Assembly (NCBI GenBank): GCA_964345385.1
Contig: CAYFQM010000005.1
Coordinates: 1 to 40,558 of the forward strand
Direction of reading: 5' to 3'
DNA: 40,558 nt
From: CAG-1000 sp964345385
Lineage (GTDB): Bacteria > Bacillota_I > Bacilli_A > RF39 > UBA660
Of this stretch, positions 8,647 to 16,338 are shown in pieces. The position numbers and the translations under genes were made by a program. The notes under the pieces were generated by a model that made no database searches, was not told the origin of the DNA, and worked only from the letters and a program-made list of their open reading frames with translations. Positions within the stretch are counted from its first letter, which is position 1, and every line of letters starts with the position of its first letter.

Positions 8647-8661
8647 TATTACTATTTACTT
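8632..8661 (-). terminator. Terminator after cdd
   Basis: A 9-bp perfect stem (AAGTAAATA/TATTTACTT, plus-strand positions 8640-8648 and 8653-8661) with a 4-nt loop, followed on the minus strand by TTTTTCTTAC. It overlaps the cdd stop codon. Confidence 0.75.
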
Positions 8662-9034
8662 AAAATTCAAATGGATATGGAGCAAGTTCTCTAAACTTTT
8701 TAGTAAACTTTTCAAACTTACAATTCATACTTATAACTTTAGTAGTTTTATCAAAAAACTCACTCATTACTTGCCTACATGAAAAACATGGCATTGCTAT
8801 ATCAAGAGTTTTATTAATTATATATATTTCTTTAAAATCCCCTTTTTTATAACCATTAGCTACAGCAGTAAATATAGCAACTCTCTCAGCACATAAAGAT
8901 GAGCCAAATGCTGCATTTTCTACATTTACTCCTTTAAATATATTACCATCTTTCATAACTACTATTGCAGCAACTGGAAAATTTGAATAAGGACAATAAC
9001 TATTTTTTAACAACTCACTTAATTCTTTTTTCAT
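8660..9034 (-). CDS. cdd: Cytidine deaminase
   Basis: 124-aa zinc enzyme that deaminates cytidine and deoxycytidine to uridine and deoxyuridine in pyrimidine salvage. The catalytic CAER motif (Cys, then the proton-shuttle Glu) is at about residues 48-51, and the second zinc pair PCFSC is at about 82-86. SNFPVAA and the N-terminal helix fit the short tetrameric class (about 130 aa). It lies 15 nt after yneF and ends at its own terminator. With tdk at the other end of the window it points to reliance on nucleoside salvage. Confidence 0.95.
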   Translation of the reverse strand: MKKELSELLKNSYCPYSNFPVAAIVVMKDGNIFKGVNVENAAFGSSLCAERVAIFTAVANGYKKGDFKEIYIINKTLDIAMPCFSCRQVMSEFFDKTTKVISMNCKFEKFTKKFRELAPYPFEF

Positions 9035-9049
9035 ACTTATCCCTTTTAT

Positions 9050-9277
9050 TTATTGATATTTTTGCATTTGTTTCATTAATTGATTAACTTGTTTTTGAGA
9101 TGGTTGTCTTCCCATACCACTCATTAATGCTTTAATCATTTTTTCATTTATTGGTGGATTATCTTTTAATTGTTTTGTAAATACTTTCCTAGCAATTAAA
9201 AATCCAGCAACTAAACCAATAATTAACCCTAATAAAACATATAATATATCTATTACAATTTTACTTACTAAAAACAT
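9050..9277 (-). CDS. yneF: UPF0154 (YneF-like) small membrane protein
   Basis: 75-aa protein with one N-terminal membrane helix (about 8-28, rich in Ile/Leu/Gly: LLGLIIGLVAGFLIARK). A conserved soluble tail follows with NPPINEKMIKALM and MGRQPSQKQVNQLMKQM, the hallmark of UPF0154. The function of the family is not established. The ribosome binding site GAGGTG is clear. A TATAAT lies just upstream (about 9291-9296) with only a weak -35, so it may be transcribed from there or by read-through from the PBP gene. Confidence 0.9.
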   Translation of the reverse strand: MFLVSKIVIDILYVLLGLIIGLVAGFLIARKVFTKQLKDNPPINEKMIKALMSGMGRQPSQKQVNQLMKQMQKYQ

Positions 9278-9336
9278 GTTTCTTCACCTCATTATAATTT
9301 TACCAAATAATATATAAATAAACAAGAACTTATATT

Positions 9337-11478
9337 TTAATAGTTTTTATTTAAATTTATATTTACTACTGTATCACTATTTAAAATACTACCTTTTTTT
9401 AAATCAAAATCAGTAACATAACCATATCCATCAAATATACATTTTATATTAGTTAAATTACAAAAAGTTTGAGCTTCACTTCTAGAAAAGGATTTAATAT
9501 TTATCATTCTATATTCTTCAGATGAAGTAAGTAAAAATACTTTATTATCTATATTTAATATAGAACCTTCTTCTGGATATTGATCAATAATTTTTTCACC
9601 ATCTCCGATTACTATAGGAGATAATCCAGATGAAGAAAGAAGTGTTTCAGTTTTTTTAGTATCTTTATTTATATAATTATCTAACTCAAAAATAAACGTA
9701 TCATTTGTATCTGCTAAAGGATTGATGTTTTTAAAAGTTGCTATATTTTTAATTAATGTTTTTGTTGCAGAATATAAATAATTTGTGTTTGATAATTTAG
9801 ATGCTGCAATATAAATTACTATTTCAGGTTCTTCAGCAGGAAAAAAACAACCAAAACTTCTAACATAAGTTCCTTTAAGATAACCACTTCCTCCTGCTAT
9901 TTCAGCTGTACCTGTTTTACCAGCTATATCATATCCTTTAATATAATATGGCGTTCCAGTTGAACTATTACTAGCTCCAGAAACTACTCCTCTTAAAAGA
10001 GTTTTCATTTTTTGAATAGTTTCTTTACTTGCCACTCTTTTTATTTCTGTTTTTTCTTTTTCTAATATAATATTTCCTTCACTATCCACTATCTTTTGTA
10101 TTAAATAAGGATTTAACATGACTCCATTATTTGCAACTGCACCTAATGCTTTTAACATTTGCATTGCAGTTACTGTAATTCCTTGACCATATGATGAACT
10201 AGCTATTTCTGAAGGATATTTAAAATCTATAGTTCCTTTCATCTCATTAGGAAGACCTATATTAGTTTCTTTTCCAAAACCTAAAGAAATATAATAGTCT
10301 TTTAACTTAGCTCTTCCTAGTTCTAAACCTAAAGTAGATGCAGCTACATTAGATGAAACATAAAAACCTTCATCAAATGTAATATTTCCCCATCCTCTTC
10401 TATTCCAATCCCTTATAGTAGTATTATCATCTACTTTTAAACTTCCACTTAAATATTTTTTTTCTCCTTCATATAAACCATTTTCCATTGATGCCATCCA
10501 ACTAAATACTTTCATAACTGAACCTGGTTCATATTGATTAGAAACAAATGGGTCATAATATGATTTTATCTCTAATGTATTATTATTAAAATTAGGACTA
10601 GATGCAATAGCAAGTATTTCACCTGTTTTAGCATTCATAACTGAAACATTAGCCCATTCTACATGACTTTCTTCTAATTTAGAAATTGCGTTTTCAGCAA
10701 ACATTTGAATATTTGTATCTATTGTAAGATAAACATCACTTCCATCTATTGCTTTAACTTCTCTATTAGGTAAATTGGTAATTTGATATCCATCTCTATC
10801 AGATTGATATTCCTTGTATCCATTTATACCTGATAAATAATTATTTAAAGAAAGCTCAAGCCCCATCTCTCCAGTAATATCACCTTCATCATTTGCGCGA
10901 GCATAACCTAAAGTATAAGACAAAAAATTCCCATTAGGATAATATCTTTTATTACTAGAAAGAAAATCTATTCCGGGTAAAGATAGTGAATCTATTTCAT
11001 CTTTTATAAGTTCAGTAATACCTCTTCCACCAGGACCAAGCTCTACTTGATCAGGTTGCTTCATTTTACAGTTTTTATCTTCATCACAATACTCAAACTC
11101 TATATTAAGAAGCTCTAATATTTTTTCTTCAGTCATATTTATTAAAGGACTTAGCATTTGAGCTGTTTTTTCTTTATCTACTACATGCATAGGATTTTTT
11201 TTATCAATTGTTCTTTTAGAATTTAAATGAGCTATTACAGTATAGCTATTTACATCTTTTGCAAGAATTATATCATCAGATGAATATATAGTACCTCTTC
11301 TTGCAACTATTTGCTTTGTTTTAGTATTTCTATTACTTGCAAACTCACTTAGTTTTTGATTACCTACTTTTATATTTCCAAGACCTATATAAAATAATTG
11401 ACATATAATTATAGCAAAAATAAAAACAACAATAATTAAAAACCATTTATTTATATTAACTATTCTTGTTTTTTTCAT
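9337..11478 (-). CDS. ftsI: Class B penicillin-binding protein with PASTA domains (division transpeptidase)
   Basis: 713-aa septal transpeptidase of the PBP2B/SpoVD type that cross-links peptidoglycan during division. A single membrane anchor is at about 11-34. The dimerisation/pedestal domain covers about 55-230. The transpeptidase domain carries SVMK (Ser320, Lys323), SSN (375-377) and KTGT (521-524), so all catalytic motifs are intact. The C-terminus (about 610-713) holds two PASTA repeats, usual for Firmicutes PBPs of this locus. It follows ftsL by 8 nt and closes the mraZ-rsmH-ftsL cluster. In most relatives murE, mraY and murD would follow; here yneF and cdd do. Confidence 0.95.
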   Translation of the reverse strand: MKKTRIVNINKWFLIIVVFIFAIIICQLFYIGLGNIKVGNQKLSEFASNRNTKTKQIVARRGTIYSSDDIILAKDVNSYTVIAHLNSKRTIDKKNPMHVVDKEKTAQMLSPLINMTEEKILELLNIEFEYCDEDKNCKMKQPDQVELGPGGRGITELIKDEIDSLSLPGIDFLSSNKRYYPNGNFLSYTLGYARANDEGDITGEMGLELSLNNYLSGINGYKEYQSDRDGYQITNLPNREVKAIDGSDVYLTIDTNIQMFAENAISKLEESHVEWANVSVMNAKTGEILAIASSPNFNNNTLEIKSYYDPFVSNQYEPGSVMKVFSWMASMENGLYEGEKKYLSGSLKVDDNTTIRDWNRRGWGNITFDEGFYVSSNVAASTLGLELGRAKLKDYYISLGFGKETNIGLPNEMKGTIDFKYPSEIASSSYGQGITVTAMQMLKALGAVANNGVMLNPYLIQKIVDSEGNIILEKEKTEIKRVASKETIQKMKTLLRGVVSGASNSSTGTPYYIKGYDIAGKTGTAEIAGGSGYLKGTYVRSFGCFFPAEEPEIVIYIAASKLSNTNYLYSATKTLIKNIATFKNINPLADTNDTFIFELDNYINKDTKKTETLLSSSGLSPIVIGDGEKIIDQYPEEGSILNIDNKVFLLTSSEEYRMINIKSFSRSEAQTFCNLTNIKCIFDGYGYVTDFDLKKGSILNSDTVVNINLNKNY

Positions 11479-11486
11479 AATAACTC

Positions 11487-11759
11487 CTACTCTTCAATTA
11501 CTTTAATATTACTATTATTATAACTCAGTCCATAAGACTGTGCAACTGAAAGAGCATTATCAAGTGAAGCAAGTTCATTTATTTTCATCTGCATATCAAC
11601 ATTAGTTTCTTCTTGAACAGTAATATTACTTTTAATTCTTTGTATTTGTGCATTAGTAGATTCAATACATGCACCAATTAATGATTTACATAAAACTGTT
11701 CCAATAGCAAATAATATAATTACAGTTACTAATACTTTTTCATACTTGCTTCTTTTCAT
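11487..11759 (-). CDS. ftsL: FtsL-like cell division protein
   Basis: 90-aa bitopic membrane protein: a short basic N-terminus, a hydrophobic helix (about 9-30), then a Gln/Asn-rich coiled coil (about 34-75) ending in ALSVAQSYGLSY. Sequence identity within FtsL is low, so the call relies on size, topology and its fixed position between rsmH and the division PBP. FtsL bridges FtsB/DivIC and the PBP-FtsW pair. Its ATG overlaps the rsmH TAA by one base (TAATG), so translation is probably coupled. Confidence 0.85.
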   Translation of the reverse strand: MKRSKYEKVLVTVIILFAIGTVLCKSLIGACIESTNAQIQRIKSNITVQEETNVDMQMKINELASLDNALSVAQSYGLSYNNSNIKVIEE

Positions 11760-12658
11760 TATCTTATCCTTTCTATAACATGTAAAGTAGCACTTCTACT
11801 TCTATTATTATCATTTATTTCTTTTTCACTTGGTTTTATCTTACAAATATATTTACCACGTGCTTTTAATTCTTCTACTTCAAGTGGTAATTTACTCATA
11901 ACTTTATCACTAGAACATAACTCTTTTAATGCTTTTGACACTATTTTATTTTCTAATGAATGGAAAGTAATTACTAATAACCTTCCTCCTATTTTCAATA
12001 AAGAAAATGCATCTTTAATTGAATTAGGTAATATATCCATTTCATTATTAACTTCAATTCTTATTGCTTGAAAAGTTTTTCTAGCTGGATGAGAATCTAA
12101 TTTATATGAAACTGGAACACTTTTTTTTATTATTTCAACTAACTTTAATGTAGTATTTATTGGTCTTGAAGATACTATATTTTTAGCAATACTTTTAGCA
12201 TATTTTTCATTACCATATTCATAAAGTATTTTAGTAAGTTTTTCTAATGAATACTCATTTACTACTTTTTTAGCATCTAATAAATTATCTTTATCCATTC
12301 TCATATCTAAATTAGAGTCAAAATGAAAACTAAAACCCCTATCTTTATTATCAAGTTGAGGACTACTTACTCCTAAATCAAATAAAATTCCATCAACTTC
12401 TTTATTTATATAACTCTTTATATTTACAAAATTATCTTTAATAATTTTATAATTTTTAGAGATTTTAGATAGTTTTTGATCAGAATAATTAATCGCATCT
12501 ATATCCTGATCAAAGGCGAATAAGAACCCCTTCTCATTCAATTGTTTAAGTACTTCACTTGAGTGTCCTGCGTACCCTAAGGTACAATCTATGTAAATAC
12601 CATTAGGTATTACATTTAAGTGTTTAATTACTTCATCAAGCATTACTGATTTATGCAA
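11759..12658 (-). CDS. rsmH: 16S rRNA (cytosine-1402-N4)-methyltransferase
   Basis: RsmH (MraW), an S-adenosylmethionine-dependent methyltransferase acting on 16S rRNA C1402. It shows HKSVMLDEV at the start, the SAM-binding DCTLGYAGHS, FDQDIDAI and GILFDLGVSSPQLD. SHPARKTFQAIRIEVN and the HSLENKIVSKAL end region follow. I place the start at the TTG of 12658 (299 aa). The more distal TTG at 12676 lies immediately before the Shine-Dalgarno sequence GAGGGAG and could not use it. With the chosen start the gene overlaps the end of mraZ by 8 nt. Confidence 0.93.
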   Translation of the reverse strand: MHKSVMLDEVIKHLNVIPNGIYIDCTLGYAGHSSEVLKQLNEKGFLFAFDQDIDAINYSDQKLSKISKNYKIIKDNFVNIKSYINKEVDGILFDLGVSSPQLDNKDRGFSFHFDSNLDMRMDKDNLLDAKKVVNEYSLEKLTKILYEYGNEKYAKSIAKNIVSSRPINTTLKLVEIIKKSVPVSYKLDSHPARKTFQAIRIEVNNEMDILPNSIKDAFSLLKIGGRLLVITFHSLENKIVSKALKELCSSDKVMSKLPLEVEELKARGKYICKIKPSEKEINDNNRSRSATLHVIERIR

Positions 12659-13091
12659 TATAATCTTCTCCCTCAAATAAGTTTTCTGCTATTAGTTCTA
12701 AACTTTCTTCATTAGATTTCATAAATGCTTCAAACTCATCTTTATCCCATATTTCTAGTCGTTCATTTACGCCAATAATTACACATTCTTTAGTAATATT
12801 GGCGTAATGAACTAGTGGTGAGGTTAACGATATTCGACCTTGTTTATCGAATTCATTTAAAGAAGCAACAAATATGAAAAATCTTTCAAAGGCTCTAACA
12901 TTTTTCTTAGTGAATTTAAGTGTGTCTAAGTCTTTTATTAATTTATTCCATTCATTTTTAGAATAAACAAACAAGCATTTATCAAGACCTTTTGTTATTA
13001 TGAATTCATTTCCAAGCTCATTTCTAAACTTAGAAGGAATAATAAGTCTATTTTTGTTATCTAAATTATGATGATATTCACCCATTAACAT
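12651..13091 (-). CDS. mraZ: MraZ transcriptional repressor of the division cluster
   Basis: 146-aa protein with two AbrB-like SWI/beta domains: the first starts at MGEYHHNLDNKNRLIIPSKFR, the second at NEFDKQGRISLTS, each holding the conserved D-x-x-x/G-R core. MraZ forms a ring that binds a row of direct repeats in its own promoter and represses the dcw genes. The repeats are visible directly upstream (13101-13140). The first ATG is kept because family members usually begin M-x-M/R-GE. The ribosome binding site GGGGTG abuts the last repeat. Confidence 0.95.
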   Translation of the reverse strand: MLMGEYHHNLDNKNRLIIPSKFRNELGNEFIITKGLDKCLFVYSKNEWNKLIKDLDTLKFTKKNVRAFERFFIFVASLNEFDKQGRISLTSPLVHYANITKECVIIGVNERLEIWDKDEFEAFMKSNEESLELIAENLFEGEDYIA

Positions 13092-13100
13092 AATAACACC

Positions 13101-13140
13101 CCACTTTCACCCACTTTGTTGCACTTCTTACCACTATCTT
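13101..13140 (-). promoter_or_regulatory. MraZ operator: four direct repeats with 10-bp period
   Basis: Read on the minus strand, AGTGG recurs at exactly 10-bp steps: units aagatAGTGG, taagaAGTGC, aacaaAGTGG and gtgaaAGTGG, occupying 13131-13140, 13121-13130, 13111-13120 and 13101-13110. MraZ sites in E. coli are TGGG repeats at 10-bp spacing and in mycoplasmas AAAGTG-type repeats. This site matches in layout and place, between the -10 and the mraZ ribosome binding site. Confidence 0.85.
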
Positions 13141-13164
13141 ACAATAAAAAAACTATCTTGTAAA
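13136..13164 (-). promoter_or_regulatory. mraZ operon promoter
   Basis: TTTACA (13159-13164), 17-nt spacer, TAAGAT (13136-13141) on the minus strand. The -10 overlaps the first MraZ repeat, so bound MraZ would block polymerase. Confidence 0.65.
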
Positions 13165-13220
13165 TAGTTTTTAGTTTTTTTTATACTTTTCTTTTGATTT
13201 TGTAAAGTTTGTGTAAATAC

Positions 13221-13253
13221 AAATAAAAAAGTAAGGCTTTATAAACCTTACTT
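13221..13253 (-). terminator. lysS terminator
   Basis: 8-bp perfect stem (AAGTAAGG 13229-13236, CCTTACTT 13246-13253) with a 9-nt loop and a TTTTTTATTT tail on the minus strand. It begins 1 nt after the lysS TAA. Confidence 0.85.
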
Positions 13254-13254
13254 A

Positions 13255-14724
13255 TTATTTTATATTTTTCATTGTCGGGAATAATACTACATCTCTAATA
13301 GATGGCACATCATATATAATCATTAATAGTCTATCTATTCCAAATCCTAAACCACTTATTGGAGGCATACCTTGTTCCATAGCACTTAAGAAAACCTCAT
13401 CATGCTCCATCGCTTCTTCATCTCCTAATTCTTTCATTTTAAGTTGTTCATCAAATGTTTGCCTTTGAATAATAGGATCAACTAACTCAGAATATGATTT
13501 ACATAACTCAGTACCACACACTATTATTTGAAATACATCTATAATTCTATCATCTTTATCATTGCGTCTAGCAAGTGGAATCAATACAGCTGGATAATTA
13601 TATATAATAGTAGGCTTAACAATATTTTTTCTTATTAAGTTTTTATAAGCAAAATCTATTACTTGAGATAATGATTTATATTCACTCAATTCTTCTTTTG
13701 TAAATAAGCCTTTTTCAATTATTTTTCTTTTTAACTCTTGAGTATCTGTAATACTTAAAAAATCAAATCCTAATACTTCCTCTAGTTTCTCTACATAGTT
13801 AACTTTTTCAAATTCTTTTGAAAAATCTAATTCATTTCCTTGATACGATATAATAGCACTTCCAGTAAGATTAATTATTAAGTTTTTTAAAAACTCTTGA
13901 AAAAATTTAATATTATCTTCATAGTTCCAATAAGCAGAGTACCACTCTACTTGGGTAAATTCTTGTAAATGCTCACTATCCATTCCTTCATTTCTAAAAC
14001 ATTTAGCTACTTCGTATACTTTATCAAAACCAGCAGCTATACATTGTTTTAAATATGTCTCTGGTGCGATTCTTAAATTAAGCTCAATATCTAATGCATT
14101 ATGATGTGTATAAAATGGTTTAGCAGACGCACCACATACAGCATTTTGTAATATAGGAGTTTCTACTTCTAAAAATCCATGAGAATCTAAATACTCATGT
14201 AAAAATGAATAAAGTTTACTTCTTCCAAGAAATACTTTTCTAGATTCTTCATTCATAATTAAATCAGTATATCTATGTCTATATTTTAATTCTATATCAG
14301 TAAGTCCATGAAATTTTTCTGGTAGTGGTTTTAATGCTTTACCAAGAAATGTTAACTCTTTAACTCTTAGTGTTTTTTCTCCTGTTTTAGTTGTAAACAT
14401 TTCACCATTAGCACCTATAAAGTCCCCAGTATCTATTTGATACTTAAAAAACTCATAAACCTTTTCTCCTACTTCATCAACTTTTATTTCTAATTGAATA
14501 TGACATTCTATATCACGAATCTTAACAAAAGAAAGTTTACCCATTTTTCTCATAAAAACGATTCTTCCAGCTATACTAATATTCTTTTCTCCATCTGGAA
14601 GATTCCTTGCTTCTTTAATTAAATGAGTTCTTTCATATCTATCAGGATATGGATTACAAAACTTTCTTATGTTACCTAGTTTATCTCTTCTTACTTGTTC
14701 TTGTTCAGTGTATTCTTTTTCCAT
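13255..14724 (-). CDS. lysS: Lysyl-tRNA synthetase, class II
   Basis: 489-aa class IIb synthetase that charges tRNA-Lys. An N-terminal OB-fold anticodon-binding domain spans about 45-155 (ISIAGRIVFMRKMGKLSFVKIRD). The catalytic core follows with motif 1 near 170-200 (SRKVFLGRSK...VETPIL), motif 2 (RNEGMDSEHLQEFTQVEWY, about 245-263) and motif 3 (GLGFGIDRLLM, about 460-470). It is monocistronic: it has a consensus promoter upstream and a terminator right after the stop. The ribosome binding site AGGAGG is 5 nt from the ATG. No leader RNA is seen. Confidence 0.97.
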   Translation of the reverse strand: MEKEYTEQEQVRRDKLGNIRKFCNPYPDRYERTHLIKEARNLPDGEKNISIAGRIVFMRKMGKLSFVKIRDIECHIQLEIKVDEVGEKVYEFFKYQIDTGDFIGANGEMFTTKTGEKTLRVKELTFLGKALKPLPEKFHGLTDIELKYRHRYTDLIMNEESRKVFLGRSKLYSFLHEYLDSHGFLEVETPILQNAVCGASAKPFYTHHNALDIELNLRIAPETYLKQCIAAGFDKVYEVAKCFRNEGMDSEHLQEFTQVEWYSAYWNYEDNIKFFQEFLKNLIINLTGSAIISYQGNELDFSKEFEKVNYVEKLEEVLGFDFLSITDTQELKRKIIEKGLFTKEELSEYKSLSQVIDFAYKNLIRKNIVKPTIIYNYPAVLIPLARRNDKDDRIIDVFQIIVCGTELCKSYSELVDPIIQRQTFDEQLKMKELGDEEAMEHDEVFLSAMEQGMPPISGLGFGIDRLLMIIYDVPSIRDVVLFPTMKNIK

Positions 14725-14759
14725 AAAATCCTCCTAAAAACTTACTTTGCTCTTTTTAA

Positions 14760-14788
14760 ATTATATTATTATACCAGTATTTTGTCAA
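14760..14788 (-). promoter_or_regulatory. lysS promoter (consensus sigma-A)
   Basis: TTGACA (14783-14788), exactly 17 nt, TATAAT (14760-14765) on the minus strand: a perfect match at both hexamers. A second TATAAT in the spacer (14768-14773) is at the wrong distance. The -35 overlaps the stop codon region of the upstream gene. Confidence 0.9.
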
Positions 14789-15336
14789 CTATTCCTAAGC
14801 TTATTCATATAAGCAGAAACCCTATTAGGCCATGCACTAGACACTGCATAAGAAGGTCCTATTTCATATGGAGTAGTTTTACCAGCATTATAATAATTTG
14901 ATAATTTATCAATAGCAAACTTAATTCCTTCTTCTGCTGTAGAAAAAACTCTATAATTACCAGAAGAAGCTTTATTACCAGCATAATTATTACATACTCT
15001 AGATAAATAACTACACTTCCATTCACAACCTGTTTCATGTAAAATAATAGCAGAACTTAGATAAGGATTAACTCCTTTTTCAACACTATATTTAACTATA
15101 AAAGAAGCATTTTCTTTTAAAGGACTATTCATATATCTACTTACTTTATAAATAATATCTTCTATCTTTTCATTTTCATAATAGTTTTCTTTAATATATT
15201 TTTCATGAAACTTATCAACACCATTAAAACAAGTAGTATTTTTAGATATAATAGCAACACTATTTTTTTGTTTAGGAATAAATAATAAAATAATAAGAGC
15301 TATTATAACTATAATATATATTTTATTTCTTTTCAC
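14785..15336 (-). CDS. Membrane-anchored or secreted glucosaminidase/lysozyme-like protein
   Basis: 183-aa protein with one N-terminal hydrophobic helix (about 6-20). A domain follows resembling the glucosaminidase/GH73-like lysozyme fold: SRYMNSPLKENASFIVKYSVEKG, PYLSSAIILHETG (Glu as likely general acid), CNNYAG and the end YAVSSAWPNRVSAYM. Such enzymes cut glycan strands of peptidoglycan outside the membrane. No wall-binding repeats are present, so it would be a minimal enzyme. Four Cys after the helix could form disulfides. The start is GTG with AGGAAG upstream; an ATG three bases earlier runs straight into TGA. The stop is TGA. Confidence 0.75.
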   Translation of the reverse strand: MKRNKIYIIVIIALIILLFIPKQKNSVAIISKNTTCFNGVDKFHEKYIKENYYENEKIEDIIYKVSRYMNSPLKENASFIVKYSVEKGVNPYLSSAIILHETGCEWKCSYLSRVCNNYAGNKASSGNYRVFSTAEEGIKFAIDKLSNYYNAGKTTPYEIGPSYAVSSAWPNRVSAYMNKLRNS

Positions 15337-15367
15337 ATTAACTTCCTTTCATAAGTAAGCGATATTT

Positions 15368-15396
15368 ATTCTATCACAAATTATTATTCATTTCAA
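15368..15396 (-). promoter_or_regulatory. Promoter of the glucosaminidase-like gene
   Basis: TTGAAA (15391-15396), 17-nt spacer, TAGAAT (15368-15373) preceded by TGA, giving an extended -10. It lies back to back with the mscL promoter. Confidence 0.7.
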
Positions 15397-15411
15397 TTTG
15401 ATATAAATAAA

Positions 15412-15420
15412 TGTTATAAT
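15412..15420 (+). promoter_or_regulatory. Extended -10 promoter of mscL
   Basis: TGTTATAAT, a perfect extended -10. No good -35 is visible at 16-18 nt. The expected start of transcription (about 15427) falls at the Shine-Dalgarno sequence itself, so the leader would be only about 10 nt. Confidence 0.6.
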
Positions 15421-15436
15421 TAATATGGAGGTGAAA

Positions 15437-15841
15437 ATGTTAAAAGAATTTAAAACTTTTGTTTTGAGAGGCAATATAGTTGATTTAGCTATTGGTATTA
15501 TTGTAGGTGGTGCGTTTAATAAAATAGTATCATCACTTGTTAATGATATAATAATGCCTTTTTTTGGAATAATTATTGGAGGAATAGATTTTACAACTTT
15601 AAATATTATAGTAAAAGACGTTACTATAAATTATGGACTCTTTTTACAAAATATAGTTGATTTTCTAATAATAGCAACATGTATTTTCTTTATAGTTAAA
15701 AGCATTAATAAAATTCATAAAGCTCTTAATACTAAAAAAGAAGAAGAAAAGAAAAAAGAACCAAAAATTGAAACTGAACTTGATATATTAAAAGACATTA
15801 GAAAAGAACTTAAAAAACAAAACAATAAAAAATCAAATTAA
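15437..15841 (+). CDS. mscL: Large-conductance mechanosensitive channel
   Basis: 134-aa inner membrane channel that opens under membrane tension to release solutes during osmotic downshock. Residues 1-25 are the amphipathic N-terminal helix and start of TM1 (FKTFVLRGNIVDLAIGIIVGGAFNKIVSSLVNDIIMP), a very well conserved segment. TM2 is at about 72-95 (FLQNIVDFLIIATCIFFIV). A charged C-terminal helix (Glu/Lys-rich, to 134) forms the cytoplasmic bundle. I chose the ATG at 15437 because GGAGGTG precedes it; an in-frame ATG at 15425 lies upstream of that ribosome binding site. It ends at a bidirectional terminator. Confidence 0.95.
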   Translation: MLKEFKTFVLRGNIVDLAIGIIVGGAFNKIVSSLVNDIIMPFFGIIIGGIDFTTLNIIVKDVTINYGLFLQNIVDFLIIATCIFFIVKSINKIHKALNTKKEEEKKKEPKIETELDILKDIRKELKKQNNKKSN

Positions 15842-15860
15842 CTTATATAATTTGATTTTT
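15830..15860. terminator. Bidirectional terminator between mscL and divIVA
   Basis: 11-bp stem (AAATCAAATTA 15830-15840, TAATTTGATTT 15848-15858) with a 7-nt loop, followed by Ts on the plus strand and by an A-rich tract (Ts on the minus strand) on the other side. It overlaps the mscL TAA and serves both convergent genes. Confidence 0.8.
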
Positions 15861-16310
15861 TTAATATTTATTATCAGTGTCCTTAAAGTCTACTCTATCT
15901 AATTCATTTATTACTTCGAGTTGAGTTTCTATTATTTGTCTTATTCTTCTTTTTAATATATTAGTATTTCTTTTTAATAAATCTGCTTGTTCTTGTGCTT
16001 TTTCAGCTTTTAACAGCGCATCATTTATAATTCTACTTGCATTTCGTCTTGCTTCATTTACCATATTTTCGCATTCTTTTCTAGCTGTTGCTTTAATTTG
16101 ATCACTTGCACTTTCTGCTGTGAAAATTGCTCTATTTAATGTTTCCTCTATACGTTCATAATGAGAAAGACGTTCTAATAACATTTTATTATCCGCTTCC
16201 GTTTGTTTACTTTTATTAAGTAAACTTTCATAATTATGTATTATTTCATCCAAGCACTTTTGTACTTGTTTTTTATTATAACCGCGGAAAGTTGTATTAA
16301 ATTTTTCCAC
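15861..16310 (-). CDS. divIVA: DivIVA-domain protein
   Basis: 149-aa coiled-coil protein. The start MEKFNTTFRGYNKKQVQKCLDEI matches the DivIVA N-terminal membrane-binding motif (F..t.rGY...eV..fl). Long coiled coils follow (about 25-140) with many Ala/Arg/Glu heptads. DivIVA-type proteins bind negatively curved membrane at poles and septa and position division or wall-synthesis proteins. It lies 28 nt after sepF in the same operon, a pairing common in Firmicutes and Actinobacteria. The start is GTG with AGGAAGTG upstream. Confidence 0.85.
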   Translation of the reverse strand: MEKFNTTFRGYNKKQVQKCLDEIIHNYESLLNKSKQTEADNKMLLERLSHYERIEETLNRAIFTAESASDQIKATARKECENMVNEARRNASRIINDALLKAEKAQEQADLLKRNTNILKRRIRQIIETQLEVINELDRVDFKDTDNKY

Positions 16311-16338
16311 TTATGTCACTTCCTTTATACTAATATAT

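Noticed and set aside
13147..13171. A 7-bp hairpin (AAACTAT/ATAGTTT) with a T run upstream of mraZ
   Set aside because: It coincides with the mraZ -35 and spacer, and lysS already has a better terminator at 13221-13253. It is probably a by-product of AT-rich promoter sequence.
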